A stretch of 12,632 bases of DNA from Bacteroidales bacterium. GTDB taxonomy: Bacteria > Bacteroidota > Bacteroidia > Bacteroidales > Paludibacteraceae. The translations under genes and the position numbers were made by a program. The notes beneath the pieces were generated by a model. That model worked only from the letters and a program-made list of their open reading frames with translations. It was not told the DNA's origin and did not search any database. Positions 1-7,868 of this stretch are shown here, piece after piece (position 1 is the first letter of the stretch; every line of letters starts with the position of its first letter). Location of the stretch: assembly GCA_900769035.1 (NCBI GenBank), contig CAAGFD010000221.1, forward strand, positions 1 through 12,632, read 5' to 3'.

Positions 1-1811
1 CGATCTGGGGTATTCGGGCATTTGTCGAGGTAGTCTGCCACGCCATCTTTATCAGAGTCGAGTGGACATCCTTTGTCGTCTACTTGTACGCCCATAGGGG
101 TATTCGGGCATTTGTCGAGGTAGTCTGCCACGCCATCTTTATCAGAGTCGATAGGGCACCCGTTTTCATCTACTTGAACTCCTTGTGGTGTGTCAGGGCA
201 TTTGTCGTAGCAGTTGTGTACTCCATCATTATCATCATCATATATACATCCGTGTTTGTCTACGAGTTGTTTTCTCTTATTATCCGGACATTGTTTGCGT
301 AGTAAGTCCATATCCGTATCCGGGCATTTATCTTTTCTGGCGTAAACGCCGTCTTTATCAGGGTCGTTAACATCTTGGTGAATATTTAATGCCATACCTA
401 CTTGTATATTAGCATATTGAGTGCGGTTCGGCAATGGTATTCTTTGACTTTCGTTTGTGAATTGATCCGATTCAACCCATGACCAAGAGAGTGGTACGAA
501 GTCTGTAATTAAGTACATATTTACAATGCCGAATAAGAAGTTTACGCCGAAGCCCAAATTTGCACCTCTTCCGTTTAAGAATGAATAACTCAATGACGTT
601 TTAAACCAATTGGCAGGGCGGAAGTTAACGGCTAATGTAAGTTCGTCGTAGAGGTTTTTATGATTGAAATGTAATTGGTTTACAAGGCCGAAAGAAATTT
701 TATCGTTAAGGATGCCGTATTCAACACCGGTTACAAAATTAGCTCGTAGGGCAGAGAAGTAGTTTTTCGGAGTCTCTTCAATTTCCATATTGCTCAATAT
801 ATCGTCACCTAATTGCTCGAGACGCTCTTTGATAATTTCTCCGGAAATGGAATCTCCAAGATGATAATCTACAAAACCATCTATGTTGTAATTGCCACTC
901 ATTTTACCATTGGTTAGGTTTTTATTCCAATAGATAAAACCGAAATCCGTAACTGCAGCCGAAATAGTAAGGCTTTTTATTGGTTTATAAGTAAAGCCAA
1001 GGTCGATAGCGGCACCATATCCGGCCGGCTTGTATAATAATTCCAATAACTCGTTGTTACTCTGTAAGCTGAAAGAATTCATATCAATACCACCTTCCGG
1101 AGTTCTACTGTAATTGATTGGTAAAGAAGCGTTAAGACGCGCGTTGGATTTTAAAGTCCAATTCTCGCGAGAGGCATCCAATGAGAGATTTTTTACATTA
1201 GTGGATAAATTTGCATATCCCATAAGGAATTTCACTTTTCCTCCTACACTCCATTTTTCGTTGATGATATTGGTGTATCCAAGTGCTATATTTGAATATA
1301 CATTAACGTCGCCACCTAAAGATTTGAAATTGTATCTATTTATTGAGTTTTCTTCAGGGGTTCCGTAAAGGGCAAGTTTGAATAAATCTTTTGGCATAAA
1401 AACGGACGCATCTATATTCAAGCCGAGGTCAAAAGTGAAGTAATGCTTTTTTACTTGAAATCCAAAAGAGAGAATATTCAGATTAGCACTTAAGTTAAAG
1501 CGCGTTGATGGGCGGATGTTTTTATAGAATTTGTCTATATTCTCTTGTGTCGACAAGAATGTGGTTGTGACTCCGTTTTGGTTGAAAATCAGGTCATTAA
1601 GAGCGAAATCGTTCGTTCCTACTCCCGCATATACATTTGGAAGTATTATAAAGTCGAAATAAAACTTACAATTCGGTGTAAAAGCCGGGTTCATCTCGTT
1701 ACGCTCTGCTATGTCTTTCATGAAATAGAGCGTTGCTGTATTTTGAGAAGATAACGAACTAATTCCTATTAATAAGAATATAACGGGTAAAAGTATATTT
1801 TTAATTTTCAT
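1..1811 (-). CDS. DUF5723-like outer-membrane protein with thrombospondin type-3 repeats, C-terminus cut by window edge
   Basis: I translated this from the minus strand; 603 complete codons are open from the ATG at 1811 to the window edge. Residues 1-22 form a signal peptide (MKIKNILLPVIFLLIGISSLSSQ). The segment ERNEMNPAFTPN near residue 40 fits the N-terminal 'NPAF.P' signature of DUF5723-type Bacteroidota outer-membrane proteins. Residues of about 25-475 have the alternating aromatic/glycine pattern of beta strands, suggesting a barrel. From about residue 481 come calcium-binding thrombospondin type-3 repeats (DxDxDGVxDxxDKCPxTP), starting near residues 481, 525, 555 and 585. In this architecture such repeats usually link to a C-terminal OmpA-like peptidoglycan-binding domain, which would lie outside the window; that part is inference. 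The start lies 8 bp after the stop of the upstream lipoprotein gene, so the two are probably co-transcribed. Its exact role is unknown. Confidence 0.8.
   Translation of the reverse strand, partial: MKIKNILLPVIFLLIGISSLSSQNTATLYFMKDIAERNEMNPAFTPNCKFYFDFIILPNVYAGVGTNDFALNDLIFNQNGVTTTFLSTQENIDKFYKNIRPSTRFNLSANLNILSFGFQVKKHYFTFDLGLNIDASVFMPKDLFKLALYGTPEENSINRYNFKSLGGDVNVYSNIALGYTNIINEKWSVGGKVKFLMGYANLSTNVKNLSLDASRENWTLKSNARLNASLPINYSRTPEGGIDMNSFSLQSNNELLELLYKPAGYGAAIDLGFTYKPIKSLTISAAVTDFGFIYWNKNLTNGKMSGNYNIDGFVDYHLGDSISGEIIKERLEQLGDDILSNMEIEETPKNYFSALRANFVTGVEYGILNDKISFGLVNQLHFNHKNLYDELTLAVNFRPANWFKTSLSYSFLNGRGANLGFGVNFLFGIVNMYLITDFVPLSWSWVESDQFTNESQRIPLPNRTQYANIQVGMALNIHQDVNDPDKDGVYARKDKCPDTDMDLLRKQCPDNKRKQLVDKHGCIYDDDNDGVHNCYDKCPDTPQGVQVDENGCPIDSDKDGVADYLDKCPNTPMGVQVDDKGCPLDSDKDGVADYLDKCPNTPD
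7..151 (-). repeat. Near-identical tandem TSP3-coding repeat units, 90-bp period
   Basis: Positions 7-61 and 97-151 are identical over 55 bp and lie exactly 90 bp (30 codons) apart. Each encodes DSDKDGVADYLDKCPNTP, a thrombospondin type-3 calcium-binding unit. A diverged unit in the same register lies at about 180-241 (DDDNDGVHNCYDKCPDTP), and a longer, irregular one at about 260-371. The repeat tract continues past the window edge, so the copy number is unknown. Confidence 0.85.
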
Positions 1812-1819
1812 AATCGTTC

Positions 1820-3511
1820 TTATTTATTGTTCATTATAGAGTCCAAATCAAAAGTTGCTTTTGCTTTTGCAAATGCACTTAAATGTATATTCAAACGGTT
1901 ATTGGCACGGATATCAATTTTAGATTCTTTGTCAAATCCGGTGACTTTAGCCGATAATTTTATCTTCTTGGTTTTGAAGAGCATATCAATATCATCGCCT
2001 TCAAAAGGGAGTAATATGTGAGAGTCGCTGTGTAATTGTGCTATTCCCTCGTCGTTGATAGTAGCCGAAGCAATGGTTATGGAATCGGTATTATACACTA
2101 TATTGTCGTTTTCATCAAGGAATTCAAAAATACCGTTGATGGTTACAGGCAATCCGTTTTGAATGTCGAGGTGTAAGTTAATTAATTCTATATTAATTTG
2201 TTCCGGTATAGTGCCACTATCTGCCATGCCGGAGAAGTCGGCTTCGATAGTATCTTGATATGCAAGCTCTGATGTAGGGTTGAATTGCAATGGAAGACGT
2301 ACTTCTACATCCATATTTAAGTCAATAGGGTTGATTGCGAATTGACGAGGGGTAGTTTCCGTATTATCATTGAAAATCTGCCATAGGTAGTGGACCTCTT
2401 TCGGAAATTCTTCAAATAATTGATATGTCTTTCCGTTTTCTCTGTCGAATTTAACTGTAGTTTTAGCAATGTCGCCCGGGTTCTCGGCTCGTTGAACATC
2501 GATAGAGTATGATTTACTTCCGTTGAATTCTGCATAGTATTGATTGCCACTTTCGCCAATAGCGTAAACTTCGTCTACTTTCAAGCGAACCGGAATACCT
2601 ATGTTATTCTTGATAGTCATATAAATTTCAGGGTTGCTGAAGAGCAGATTATTCGAAGTAAACAAATCTTGATTGAAGAACTCTGTTGGTATTTCAGCTT
2701 TGATTTCGTCGTTAGTAATAGCCTCTTTTTGCCAGAAATATCCGTAAATGGCTGCTACATCTATAATATTGATTTTGGTAGTGTATTCTATATTGATGTC
2801 AGGCGTAAATGTAAGAGAACCGTTACTGTGCAGAGTATAAAGTACTTGCAAATTTGTTGTGTTTTTATCATCAGAAAAATAGGCAGTAAAATTGTTCATC
2901 TCTTCTCTTACTTTTCCGAAGTTGGAAGTCATCTTAATTGAGATGTGGTTATTCTCACTATTTTTGATATTCGGGAAAACGAAGATAATTTCCAGCCAAT
3001 TATCTTTGGATAATGACAATCCGTTAATTTTTATATCGCAGTTGAACTGAGCGGAGGTAATGGTAACGCTGTCCACTTCTACTACTCGTTCGTCTGTATG
3101 TTCGTTATATTTGAATTCATATGATGACGAAGTAGTAAAATCGTGGTCACCGGCAGGTATTGTGTTTTTGCTTTCTGATAATAAATCTGAGAATGGAGAC
3201 ACATCTATCAAAGTCTCTGTAGATGTGATTACCCCACCATAAGAAAAGTCTTTTAGGTTAAATTTTATCTTGTTGTTGTTTTCTTTCCAAATATAGTACA
3301 CTATATTGGTATTAGTGTCAGCTTCCAGAAAATCTTGATCTACGTAGTTGATAATATCATACATGGAAGCGTTGAAATTACCTATTGGTACTGCTAAAGA
3401 GGGGTTGTAATTGCCATCTCCTAAATTGTTTAAATTTACCGTGTTACAACAAGGTAACAAGGCAATCAAAGCACATAAAATAAGTGCTGATTTTAATTTT
3501 CTCGAAATCAT
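1820..3511 (-). CDS. Unrecognised secreted lipoprotein, beta-rich, partner of the DUF5723-like protein
   Basis: I do not recognise a named family. I choose the ATG at 3511 (563 residues). The frame also opens with a TTG three codons upstream at 3520, but the ATG gives a clean signal peptide: MISRKLK, then a hydrophobic core ending ALLPCC. This indicates a lipoprotein with a non-canonical lipobox; either Cys21 or Cys22 could be acylated. After it comes NPSLAVPIGNFNASMYDII, a pattern I associate with the N-termini of other Bacteroidota exported proteins. The rest is strand-rich. Two segments look alike, NNIGIPVRLKVDEVYA near residue 302 and QNGLPVTINGIFEFLD near 451, resembling the 'N-x-lP' strands of LEA14-like beta sandwiches. 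The helicase gene ends 34 bp upstream and the outer-membrane protein begins 8 bp downstream. It may be a periplasm- or surface-facing partner of that protein; this is inference from position. Confidence 0.75.
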   Translation of the reverse strand: MISRKLKSALILCALIALLPCCNTVNLNNLGDGNYNPSLAVPIGNFNASMYDIINYVDQDFLEADTNTNIVYYIWKENNNKIKFNLKDFSYGGVITSTETLIDVSPFSDLLSESKNTIPAGDHDFTTSSSYEFKYNEHTDERVVEVDSVTITSAQFNCDIKINGLSLSKDNWLEIIFVFPNIKNSENNHISIKMTSNFGKVREEMNNFTAYFSDDKNTTNLQVLYTLHSNGSLTFTPDINIEYTTKINIIDVAAIYGYFWQKEAITNDEIKAEIPTEFFNQDLFTSNNLLFSNPEIYMTIKNNIGIPVRLKVDEVYAIGESGNQYYAEFNGSKSYSIDVQRAENPGDIAKTTVKFDRENGKTYQLFEEFPKEVHYLWQIFNDNTETTPRQFAINPIDLNMDVEVRLPLQFNPTSELAYQDTIEADFSGMADSGTIPEQINIELINLHLDIQNGLPVTINGIFEFLDENDNIVYNTDSITIASATINDEGIAQLHSDSHILLPFEGDDIDMLFKTKKIKLSAKVTGFDKESKIDIRANNRLNIHLSAFAKAKATFDLDSIMNNK

Positions 3512-3545
3512 ATTATTCAATATTTGATTTGTTAGTTGATTGTGA

Positions 3546-4955
3546 TTATTCTTTGTTGAAAAAGAAGTCGGAAAAATTAACGAAGTAGATTTTTTCCGAT
3601 GCTCGTGTAACTGCGGTGTATAACCATTGATAATACTCTTTTGTAATCATCTCTTCAGTGAGGTATCCTTGGTCGATATACACATGTTTCCAAGCTCCGC
3701 CTTGTGCTTTATGTCCCGTGATGGCATAAGCGAATTTAACTTGCAAGGCATTATAATATTCGTTTTGCCGAGCATCTTTCCAAAATTGTTGTTTCGATAC
3801 CGGAGCATCGTAATCTTCCAACATTGCATTCAATATTTTCTTATTAAGCTCTTCTTGTGCAGCTGCTGTGTCGGCATAGAGCGAATCTATTAATACGCGT
3901 GCAGTAATCTCCATGTCATAATCAATGAGTTGCAACGTAAGGTCTGCAAAGCGAACTCCGTACATCTCTTGGTGATGACCTACTCTGACTATCTGTGCTA
4001 TATCTCCGTTGGCGATAAAGTCTAAGTTATCGTATTGCTGTGACCAATAATAATTGTTTTTTGTGATGAGTAAGAAATCTCCGTTCGATAATTCGCTTTC
4101 TTTCATCAACACTTGATTACGAATACCCCTGTTGTATAATGTTGCTCTTTTGTTGGAGTAACTGAGTATTATTGTATTTTCTTGCCCTACATTAGAGTAA
4201 GAAGAGTTTATGTAGTCGATTAAATCTTCTCCGCTCACGCGTACCACGTCATTATAGTGTGTGTCGATGCATACGGGAGAGATGTCGTCCGTATTAATGG
4301 CATTTCTTATTATGGTAGCGTTGTGCAAAATGCCGCTTTGTAATGTTTGTCGCAGTACCTCGGTAAGAGTGAATGTGCTGACATCCAGTCCGTAACTTTG
4401 TAAAACTTCTTTGTTCAGAGCAGGAGATGAGTGTTGAAATAGTGGTGGTAGTTGAGCAGTATCACCCAGAAGAATCATATAACAGTTATCACCTGTATAT
4501 ACATATTCTATTAAATCATCCAACAATTTGCCACTGCCGAATTTTGTTCCTTCGCTTGATGTGTTGGATATCATCGAAGCTTCGTCGATGATAAATATAG
4601 TATTTTTACACTTGTTGTAATTGATATTAAACTCTTCGGTACTGGCAGATTTTTGTCTGTAAATAATTTTGTGAATACTATAAGCACTGTGACCGGAATA
4701 GTTGCTTAGCACTTTTGCTGCTCGCCCTGTCGGCGCTAATAATACGGTTTTGATATTCGTCTTGCCTAGTGCTTGAATTAATCCACTTATAACCGATGTC
4801 TTACCCGTTCCGGCATAGCCATTGATAATGAAGACTTTGTGCTCTATTGGCTTGAAAATGAAATCAGCTAACATAGAGATTAATGTTGCTTGCTGATTGG
4901 TAGGTGTAAAAGCCAACTGCTCTGTAATGAGATTTTTTAAATAGAGTGGATTCAT
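3546..4955 (-). CDS. RecD-like SF1 DNA helicase / AAA ATPase with UvrD_C_2 domain
   Basis: All the main SF1B (RecD/Pif1-type) helicase motifs are visible. There is a Q-motif region at about 17-22, Walker A GYAGTGKTS at 46-54 with Lys52, motif Ia LLAPTGRAAKVL at 72-83, Walker B IFIIDEAS with Asp124-Glu125, and motif III GDTAQLPP at 164-171. LRQ follows at 201-203, then TGHKAQGGAW at 413-422 (UvrD_C_2 domain) and YTAVTRASEK from 446 with Arg451 as a likely arginine finger. At 469 residues it is much shorter than RecD2 and lacks its long N-terminal region, matching the short 'RecD-like helicase' common in Bacteroidota. It should unwind DNA 5'-3' using ATP, in repair or recombination; no RecB or RecC is nearby. 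The ATG at 4955 is the first standard start after an upstream in-frame TAG, and no Shine-Dalgarno is seen. The pheT terminator ends just upstream. Confidence 0.9.
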   Translation of the reverse strand: MNPLYLKNLITEQLAFTPTNQQATLISMLADFIFKPIEHKVFIINGYAGTGKTSVISGLIQALGKTNIKTVLLAPTGRAAKVLSNYSGHSAYSIHKIIYRQKSASTEEFNINYNKCKNTIFIIDEASMISNTSSEGTKFGSGKLLDDLIEYVYTGDNCYMILLGDTAQLPPLFQHSSPALNKEVLQSYGLDVSTFTLTEVLRQTLQSGILHNATIIRNAINTDDISPVCIDTHYNDVVRVSGEDLIDYINSSYSNVGQENTIILSYSNKRATLYNRGIRNQVLMKESELSNGDFLLITKNNYYWSQQYDNLDFIANGDIAQIVRVGHHQEMYGVRFADLTLQLIDYDMEITARVLIDSLYADTAAAQEELNKKILNAMLEDYDAPVSKQQFWKDARQNEYYNALQVKFAYAITGHKAQGGAWKHVYIDQGYLTEEMITKEYYQWLYTAVTRASEKIYFVNFSDFFFNKE

Positions 4956-4962
4956 TACGAAT

Positions 4963-5014
4963 AAAAAAACATATAGAGATGTCTTGAAAATTATTTCAAA
5001 ACCTCCCTATATGT
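4963..5014 (-). terminator. Intrinsic terminator of pheT
   Basis: Arms 4969-4989 and 4994-5014 form a 21-bp stem with a 4-nt loop. Eighteen positions are Watson-Crick pairs; read as minus-strand RNA, two of the other three become G-U pairs, leaving one mismatch. A T-tract (A-run 4963-4968 on the plus strand) follows directly on the minus strand. It lies 10 bp after the pheT stop codon. The plus strand has no matching T-tract, so termination is for minus-strand transcription. Confidence 0.88.
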
Positions 5015-5024
5015 ATCTTCTTGT

Positions 5025-7484
5025 TTATCTTAGTTTAGCGTCTAATTTCTCGGTTAATGCCTTTATCAACTTCTGCATTATATTATCTATTTGCTTGTCG
5101 GTAAGGGTCTTTTCTTTGTCTTGCAAAGTGAAGTTAACGGCATAAGATTTTTTACCGGCTTCCAAATTCTTGCCTTCGTACACGTCGAAAAGAGTTACTG
5201 ATTTAAGTAATTTTTTCTCGGTTTCAAAAGCAATAGTCTCTATATTTTTGAATTCTACAGATTTGTCAATAAGCAGAGCAAGGTCGCGTCTCACTTCAGG
5301 GAATTTGGCAATTTCAGTGTAGCTTATTTTGTGTTTTCCGTATTCTTTTAATAATTGTTTCCATTGAATATCAGCGTAATACACCGGGTTTTCAATATCG
5401 AATTGTTTTAATAATTTCGGAGATACGATACCTAATGTAGCCAACTCTTTATCGCCATTTGTAGTGATGACGAGGGCTTGAGTGTAAATATCGTTGGTAA
5501 TCTCTTTTATTTTGGTATTCATAATGTTGACTCCCATTCGAGTAAGTACATTATGTACGTAAGCTTTAAGTTGATAGAAATTTACCTTGTCTATTTTTTC
5601 ACTCCAATTTAAAGTTGTTTTATTACCTGTAATCCAAATGCCTAAGTGATATTCTTCGGAGTATGCGCTCATGTGTGATTTATCACTCTCTTTTTTCTCT
5701 TCGTGGAAATGGTAACAATTGCCGAATTCGTAGAATTTCAAATCGGGCATTTGGCGGTTTGCATTACGATTAATACTTTCCAAACCTCCGAAGAGCAGTG
5801 TTTGACGCATTACGTTAAGGTCTGCACTGAGGCTGTTCATAATTCGTACACACTCTTTGCTTGGGAATGTAGTGAGGCTTTCGTAATAACTCATTTTCGT
5901 CAGTGAGTTATTGAGAATTTCATTGAATCCACAAGCAGTAAGTTGTTCGGAAATAAGGTTTTGACACTTGTCAGGGTTTACTCCTTTACTGAAGATAAGG
6001 TTGGAGTTCAATTTGTCGTTTATCTCTACGTTATTGTAGCCGTAAATGCGAAGTACGTCCTCAATAACATCTACATCGCGTTGAACATCAACTCTGTAAG
6101 CAGGAACTTCCAACTTATAAGTGCCGTTTTCTTTCGATAATATTTTTATTTCAAGACCTTCAAAAATTCTTTCAATAGTTTCTTCTTCTATTTTTTTACC
6201 TATCAACGAGTGTATTTTGTTCAGCGTTACGGTAACGAAAAAATTATCTATTTTATTTGGATAAATATCTTGAATTTCGGAAGAAATCTCACCACCTGTC
6301 AGCTCTTTAATAAGCATAGCTGCATATTTTAGAACGTAGATGGTGTTGTGAGGGTCTATTCCGCGCTCGTATCTAAAGCTTGCATCGGTGTTTAAACCAA
6401 AACGATGTGCAGTTTTTCTAATTGATACCGGGTTGAAGTAAGCCGATTCTATGAAGATATTTTTTGTGTTATCCGTAACGCCGGAGTCTAATCCTCCAAA
6501 CACACCACCTATACACATTGGCTCTTCTGCGTTGCAAATCATTAAATCTTCGGAAGATAAAGTGCGTTCTACACCATCAAGAGTAGTGAATTTAGTGCCT
6601 TCAGCTATAGTACGCACATCTATTTTATTGCCTTTTATTTTGTCTGCATCAAATGCATGTAGCGGTTGTCCGAAAGCGTGTAAGATATAGTTTGTTGCAT
6701 CTACTACATTGTTGATAGGGCGTAAACCTATTACTTGTAATGAGTTTTTTAACCAATCAGGAGACTCTTTTACGGTAGCGTTTGTAATTGTAATTCCGGA
6801 GTATCTCGGACAACGTGTTGCATCTACGTTGTCTATCTTGATAAATAATGATTGGTTGTCTGTTTTGAAATCTTCTACAGAAGGTTTAGAAAGTTTATAC
6901 TCGATATTGTGTGCATGACAATAAGCGGCAAGGTCGCGAGCAACGCCATAGTGTGATGTAGCATCCGATCTGTTTGGGGTTATGTCAACTTCGATGAGGG
7001 TGTCGTTTTCTATATTGAAATAATCTTTGGCTTCCATTCCTACAGGGGTGTTTTCCGGAAGAACCATGATGCCGTCGTGAGAAGTACCTACGCCTATTTC
7101 ATCTTCTGCACATATCATTCCGAACGATTCTACTCCTCTGATTTTTGATTTTTTTATAGTGAAACTTTCATCGCCACTATAGAGAACAGTTCCTATTGTG
7201 GCTACAATAACTTTTTGTCCGGCAGCTACATTAGGGGCACCACATACAATTTGAAGAGGGTCTCCACCTATATTTACCGTCGTTACATGTAGATGATCGG
7301 AATTTTCGTGGTTTACGCAAGTTAAAACTTCGCCTACTACGAGACCTTTTAGCCCACCTTTAATCGTTTCTACCTCTTCTACACATCCTACTTCCAAACC
7401 AATAGATGTTAATATTTTAGCTATTTCTTCAGCAGTTAAGTTAGTAGTGATGTAATTTTTAAGCCAATTGTATGATATATTCAT
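5025..7484 (-). CDS. pheT: Phenylalanine--tRNA ligase beta subunit
   Basis: PheT pairs with PheS to form the (alpha-beta)2 enzyme that charges tRNA-Phe in the cytoplasm. At 819 residues it has normal length for bacterial PheT. The N-terminus MNISYNWLKNYI is typical. An EMAP/Trbp111-like tRNA-binding domain lies at about 43-155 (VVGEVLTCVNHENSDHLHV, QIVCGAPN). ITPNRSDATSHYGVARDLAAY follows near 168. The B3/B4 editing domain includes RPINNVVDATNYILHAFGQPLHAFD, and the B5 region lies near 405-480. The C-terminal anticodon-binding FDX-ACB domain covers about 725-819 (FPEVRRDLALLID, TLFDVYEGKNL, SYAVNFTLQDKEKTL). The gene seems to be its own transcription unit, with a -7 box upstream and a terminator at its end. 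pheS is not in the window; separated pheS and pheT are common in Bacteroidota. Confidence 0.98.
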   Translation of the reverse strand: MNISYNWLKNYITTNLTAEEIAKILTSIGLEVGCVEEVETIKGGLKGLVVGEVLTCVNHENSDHLHVTTVNIGGDPLQIVCGAPNVAAGQKVIVATIGTVLYSGDESFTIKKSKIRGVESFGMICAEDEIGVGTSHDGIMVLPENTPVGMEAKDYFNIENDTLIEVDITPNRSDATSHYGVARDLAAYCHAHNIEYKLSKPSVEDFKTDNQSLFIKIDNVDATRCPRYSGITITNATVKESPDWLKNSLQVIGLRPINNVVDATNYILHAFGQPLHAFDADKIKGNKIDVRTIAEGTKFTTLDGVERTLSSEDLMICNAEEPMCIGGVFGGLDSGVTDNTKNIFIESAYFNPVSIRKTAHRFGLNTDASFRYERGIDPHNTIYVLKYAAMLIKELTGGEISSEIQDIYPNKIDNFFVTVTLNKIHSLIGKKIEEETIERIFEGLEIKILSKENGTYKLEVPAYRVDVQRDVDVIEDVLRIYGYNNVEINDKLNSNLIFSKGVNPDKCQNLISEQLTACGFNEILNNSLTKMSYYESLTTFPSKECVRIMNSLSADLNVMRQTLLFGGLESINRNANRQMPDLKFYEFGNCYHFHEEKKESDKSHMSAYSEEYHLGIWITGNKTTLNWSEKIDKVNFYQLKAYVHNVLTRMGVNIMNTKIKEITNDIYTQALVITTNGDKELATLGIVSPKLLKQFDIENPVYYADIQWKQLLKEYGKHKISYTEIAKFPEVRRDLALLIDKSVEFKNIETIAFETEKKLLKSVTLFDVYEGKNLEAGKKSYAVNFTLQDKEKTLTDKQIDNIMQKLIKALTEKLDAKLR

Positions 7485-7529
7485 ATTTGTAAAGTGTTAT
7501 TAATTAACTAATTACCTAATTTGAATTTT

Positions 7530-7560
7530 GTGTATTTCGTTGAAAATCAACTTTGCACAC
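7530..7560 (-). promoter_or_regulatory. Possible stem-loop in the pheT leader
   Basis: On the minus strand the leader can fold into two short helices: GTGTG/TACAC (outer, one G-U) and GTTGA/TCAAC (inner, 3-nt loop), separated by a symmetrical internal loop CAAA/GAAA. It lies between the predicted pheT transcription start and the start codon. It has no T-tract, so it is not an intrinsic terminator. Both helices are short, so chance is possible. I see no T-box signature or phenylalanine-rich leader peptide. Confidence 0.3.
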
Positions 7561-7567
7561 TTCCGTA

Positions 7568-7575
7568 CAAAGTTA
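7568..7575 (-). promoter_or_regulatory. Bacteroidota -7 promoter box for pheT
   Basis: The minus strand reads TAACTTTG, an exact match to the Bacteroidota -7 consensus TAnnTTTG, followed by TA. It lies just past the tRNA-Pro terminator and 83 bp before the pheT ATG, implying a leader of roughly 75 nt. No good -33 TTTG element is found at the usual spacing. Confidence 0.6.
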
Positions 7576-7610
7576 ATCATTTATTTTGGTTTTTATGCTA
7601 TGTTGATAAT

Positions 7611-7667
7611 AAAAAAGAGGTAAAAAAGAGAACGCCCTAAAAGTTATTTGTCTACTTTTAGGGCGTT
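7611..7667 (-). terminator. Intrinsic terminator of tRNA-Pro
   Basis: A perfect 14-bp inverted repeat (7631-7644 with 7654-7667, aacgccctaaaagt) has a 9-nt loop. On the minus strand it is followed, after a few bases, by two T-runs (plus-strand A-runs at 7622-7627 and 7611-7616). It begins 13 bp after the tRNA 3' end. The plus strand has no T-tract after the stem, so it works for the minus strand. Confidence 0.88.
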
Positions 7668-7680
7668 TGGAGTATTTATG

Positions 7681-7755
7681 TCGGGATACCGGGATTTGAA
7701 CCCGGGACCTCTTGCTCCCGAAGCAAGCGCGCTAACCGGGCTGCGCTACATCCCG
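7681..7755 (-). tRNA. tRNA-Pro (anticodon CGG)
   Basis: The 75-nt cloverleaf is complete. Acceptor stem CGGGATG pairs with TATCCCG (one G-U), with discriminator A. The D stem is GCGC/GCGC, the anticodon stem CTTGC/GCAAG with loop TTCGGGA giving CGG, and the T stem CCGGG/CCCGG with loop TTCAAAT. It decodes the proline codon CCG. CCA is not encoded (the next bases are CAT), so it must be added after transcription. G36-G37 suits m1G37 methylation by TrmD. It is not a MiaA substrate, because MiaA needs A36-A37. It has its own promoter box and terminator. Confidence 0.97.
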
Positions 7756-7780
7756 ATTTATGTCCTTCTTTTTGCGACTG

Positions 7781-7788
7781 CAAAGTTA
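7781..7788 (-). promoter_or_regulatory. Bacteroidota -7 promoter box for tRNA-Pro
   Basis: The minus strand reads TAACTTTG followed by CA, a perfect TAnnTTTG -7 box, 25 bp before the mature tRNA 5' end. A TTTG lies upstream (7804-7807), but its 15-bp spacing is shorter than the roughly 19-20 bp expected for a -33 element. The box is identical to the one before pheT. Confidence 0.6.
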
Positions 7789-7868
7789 CTTCTTTTATTA
7801 ATACAAAGTGCTTTTTTACTCGATTTTTTAATTGGCTTGTTATGTGACTGAAACTTAAATTGTTATTT

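Noticed and set aside
84..370. Two plus-strand open frames of 72 and 61 codons over the TSP3 region
   Set aside because: They lie opposite the repeat-coding part of the minus-strand gene, are low-complexity in composition and match no family; they are antisense shadows.
2540..2941. Plus-strand open frame of 133 codons inside the lipoprotein gene
   Set aside because: It is antisense to a longer frame with a signal peptide and good operon spacing, and its protein has no domain pattern.
3512..3520. TTG at 3520 as the lipoprotein start
   Set aside because: An ATG three codons downstream gives a standard signal peptide, and the added residues (MNN) contribute nothing to it.
3546..4955. Helicase plus envelope genes as a defence system
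   Set aside because: The helicase matches a common Bacteroidota housekeeping RecD-like type, and no nuclease, toxin or other defence partner is nearby.
7547..7557. Plus-strand CAACTTTGCA as a promoter box
   Set aside because: It begins CA rather than TA, and no gene lies downstream on the plus strand; it is part of the pheT leader stem-loop.
7681..7755. tRNA-Pro as an integration (attachment) site
   Set aside because: No integrase, no repeated 3' tRNA end and no foreign-looking genes are present next to it.
7648..7851. Plus-strand open frame of 67 codons over tRNA-Pro
   Set aside because: It runs through the antisense of a tRNA gene and terminator; the 'GYRDLNPGP' peptide is a familiar artefact of translating antisense tRNA sequence.
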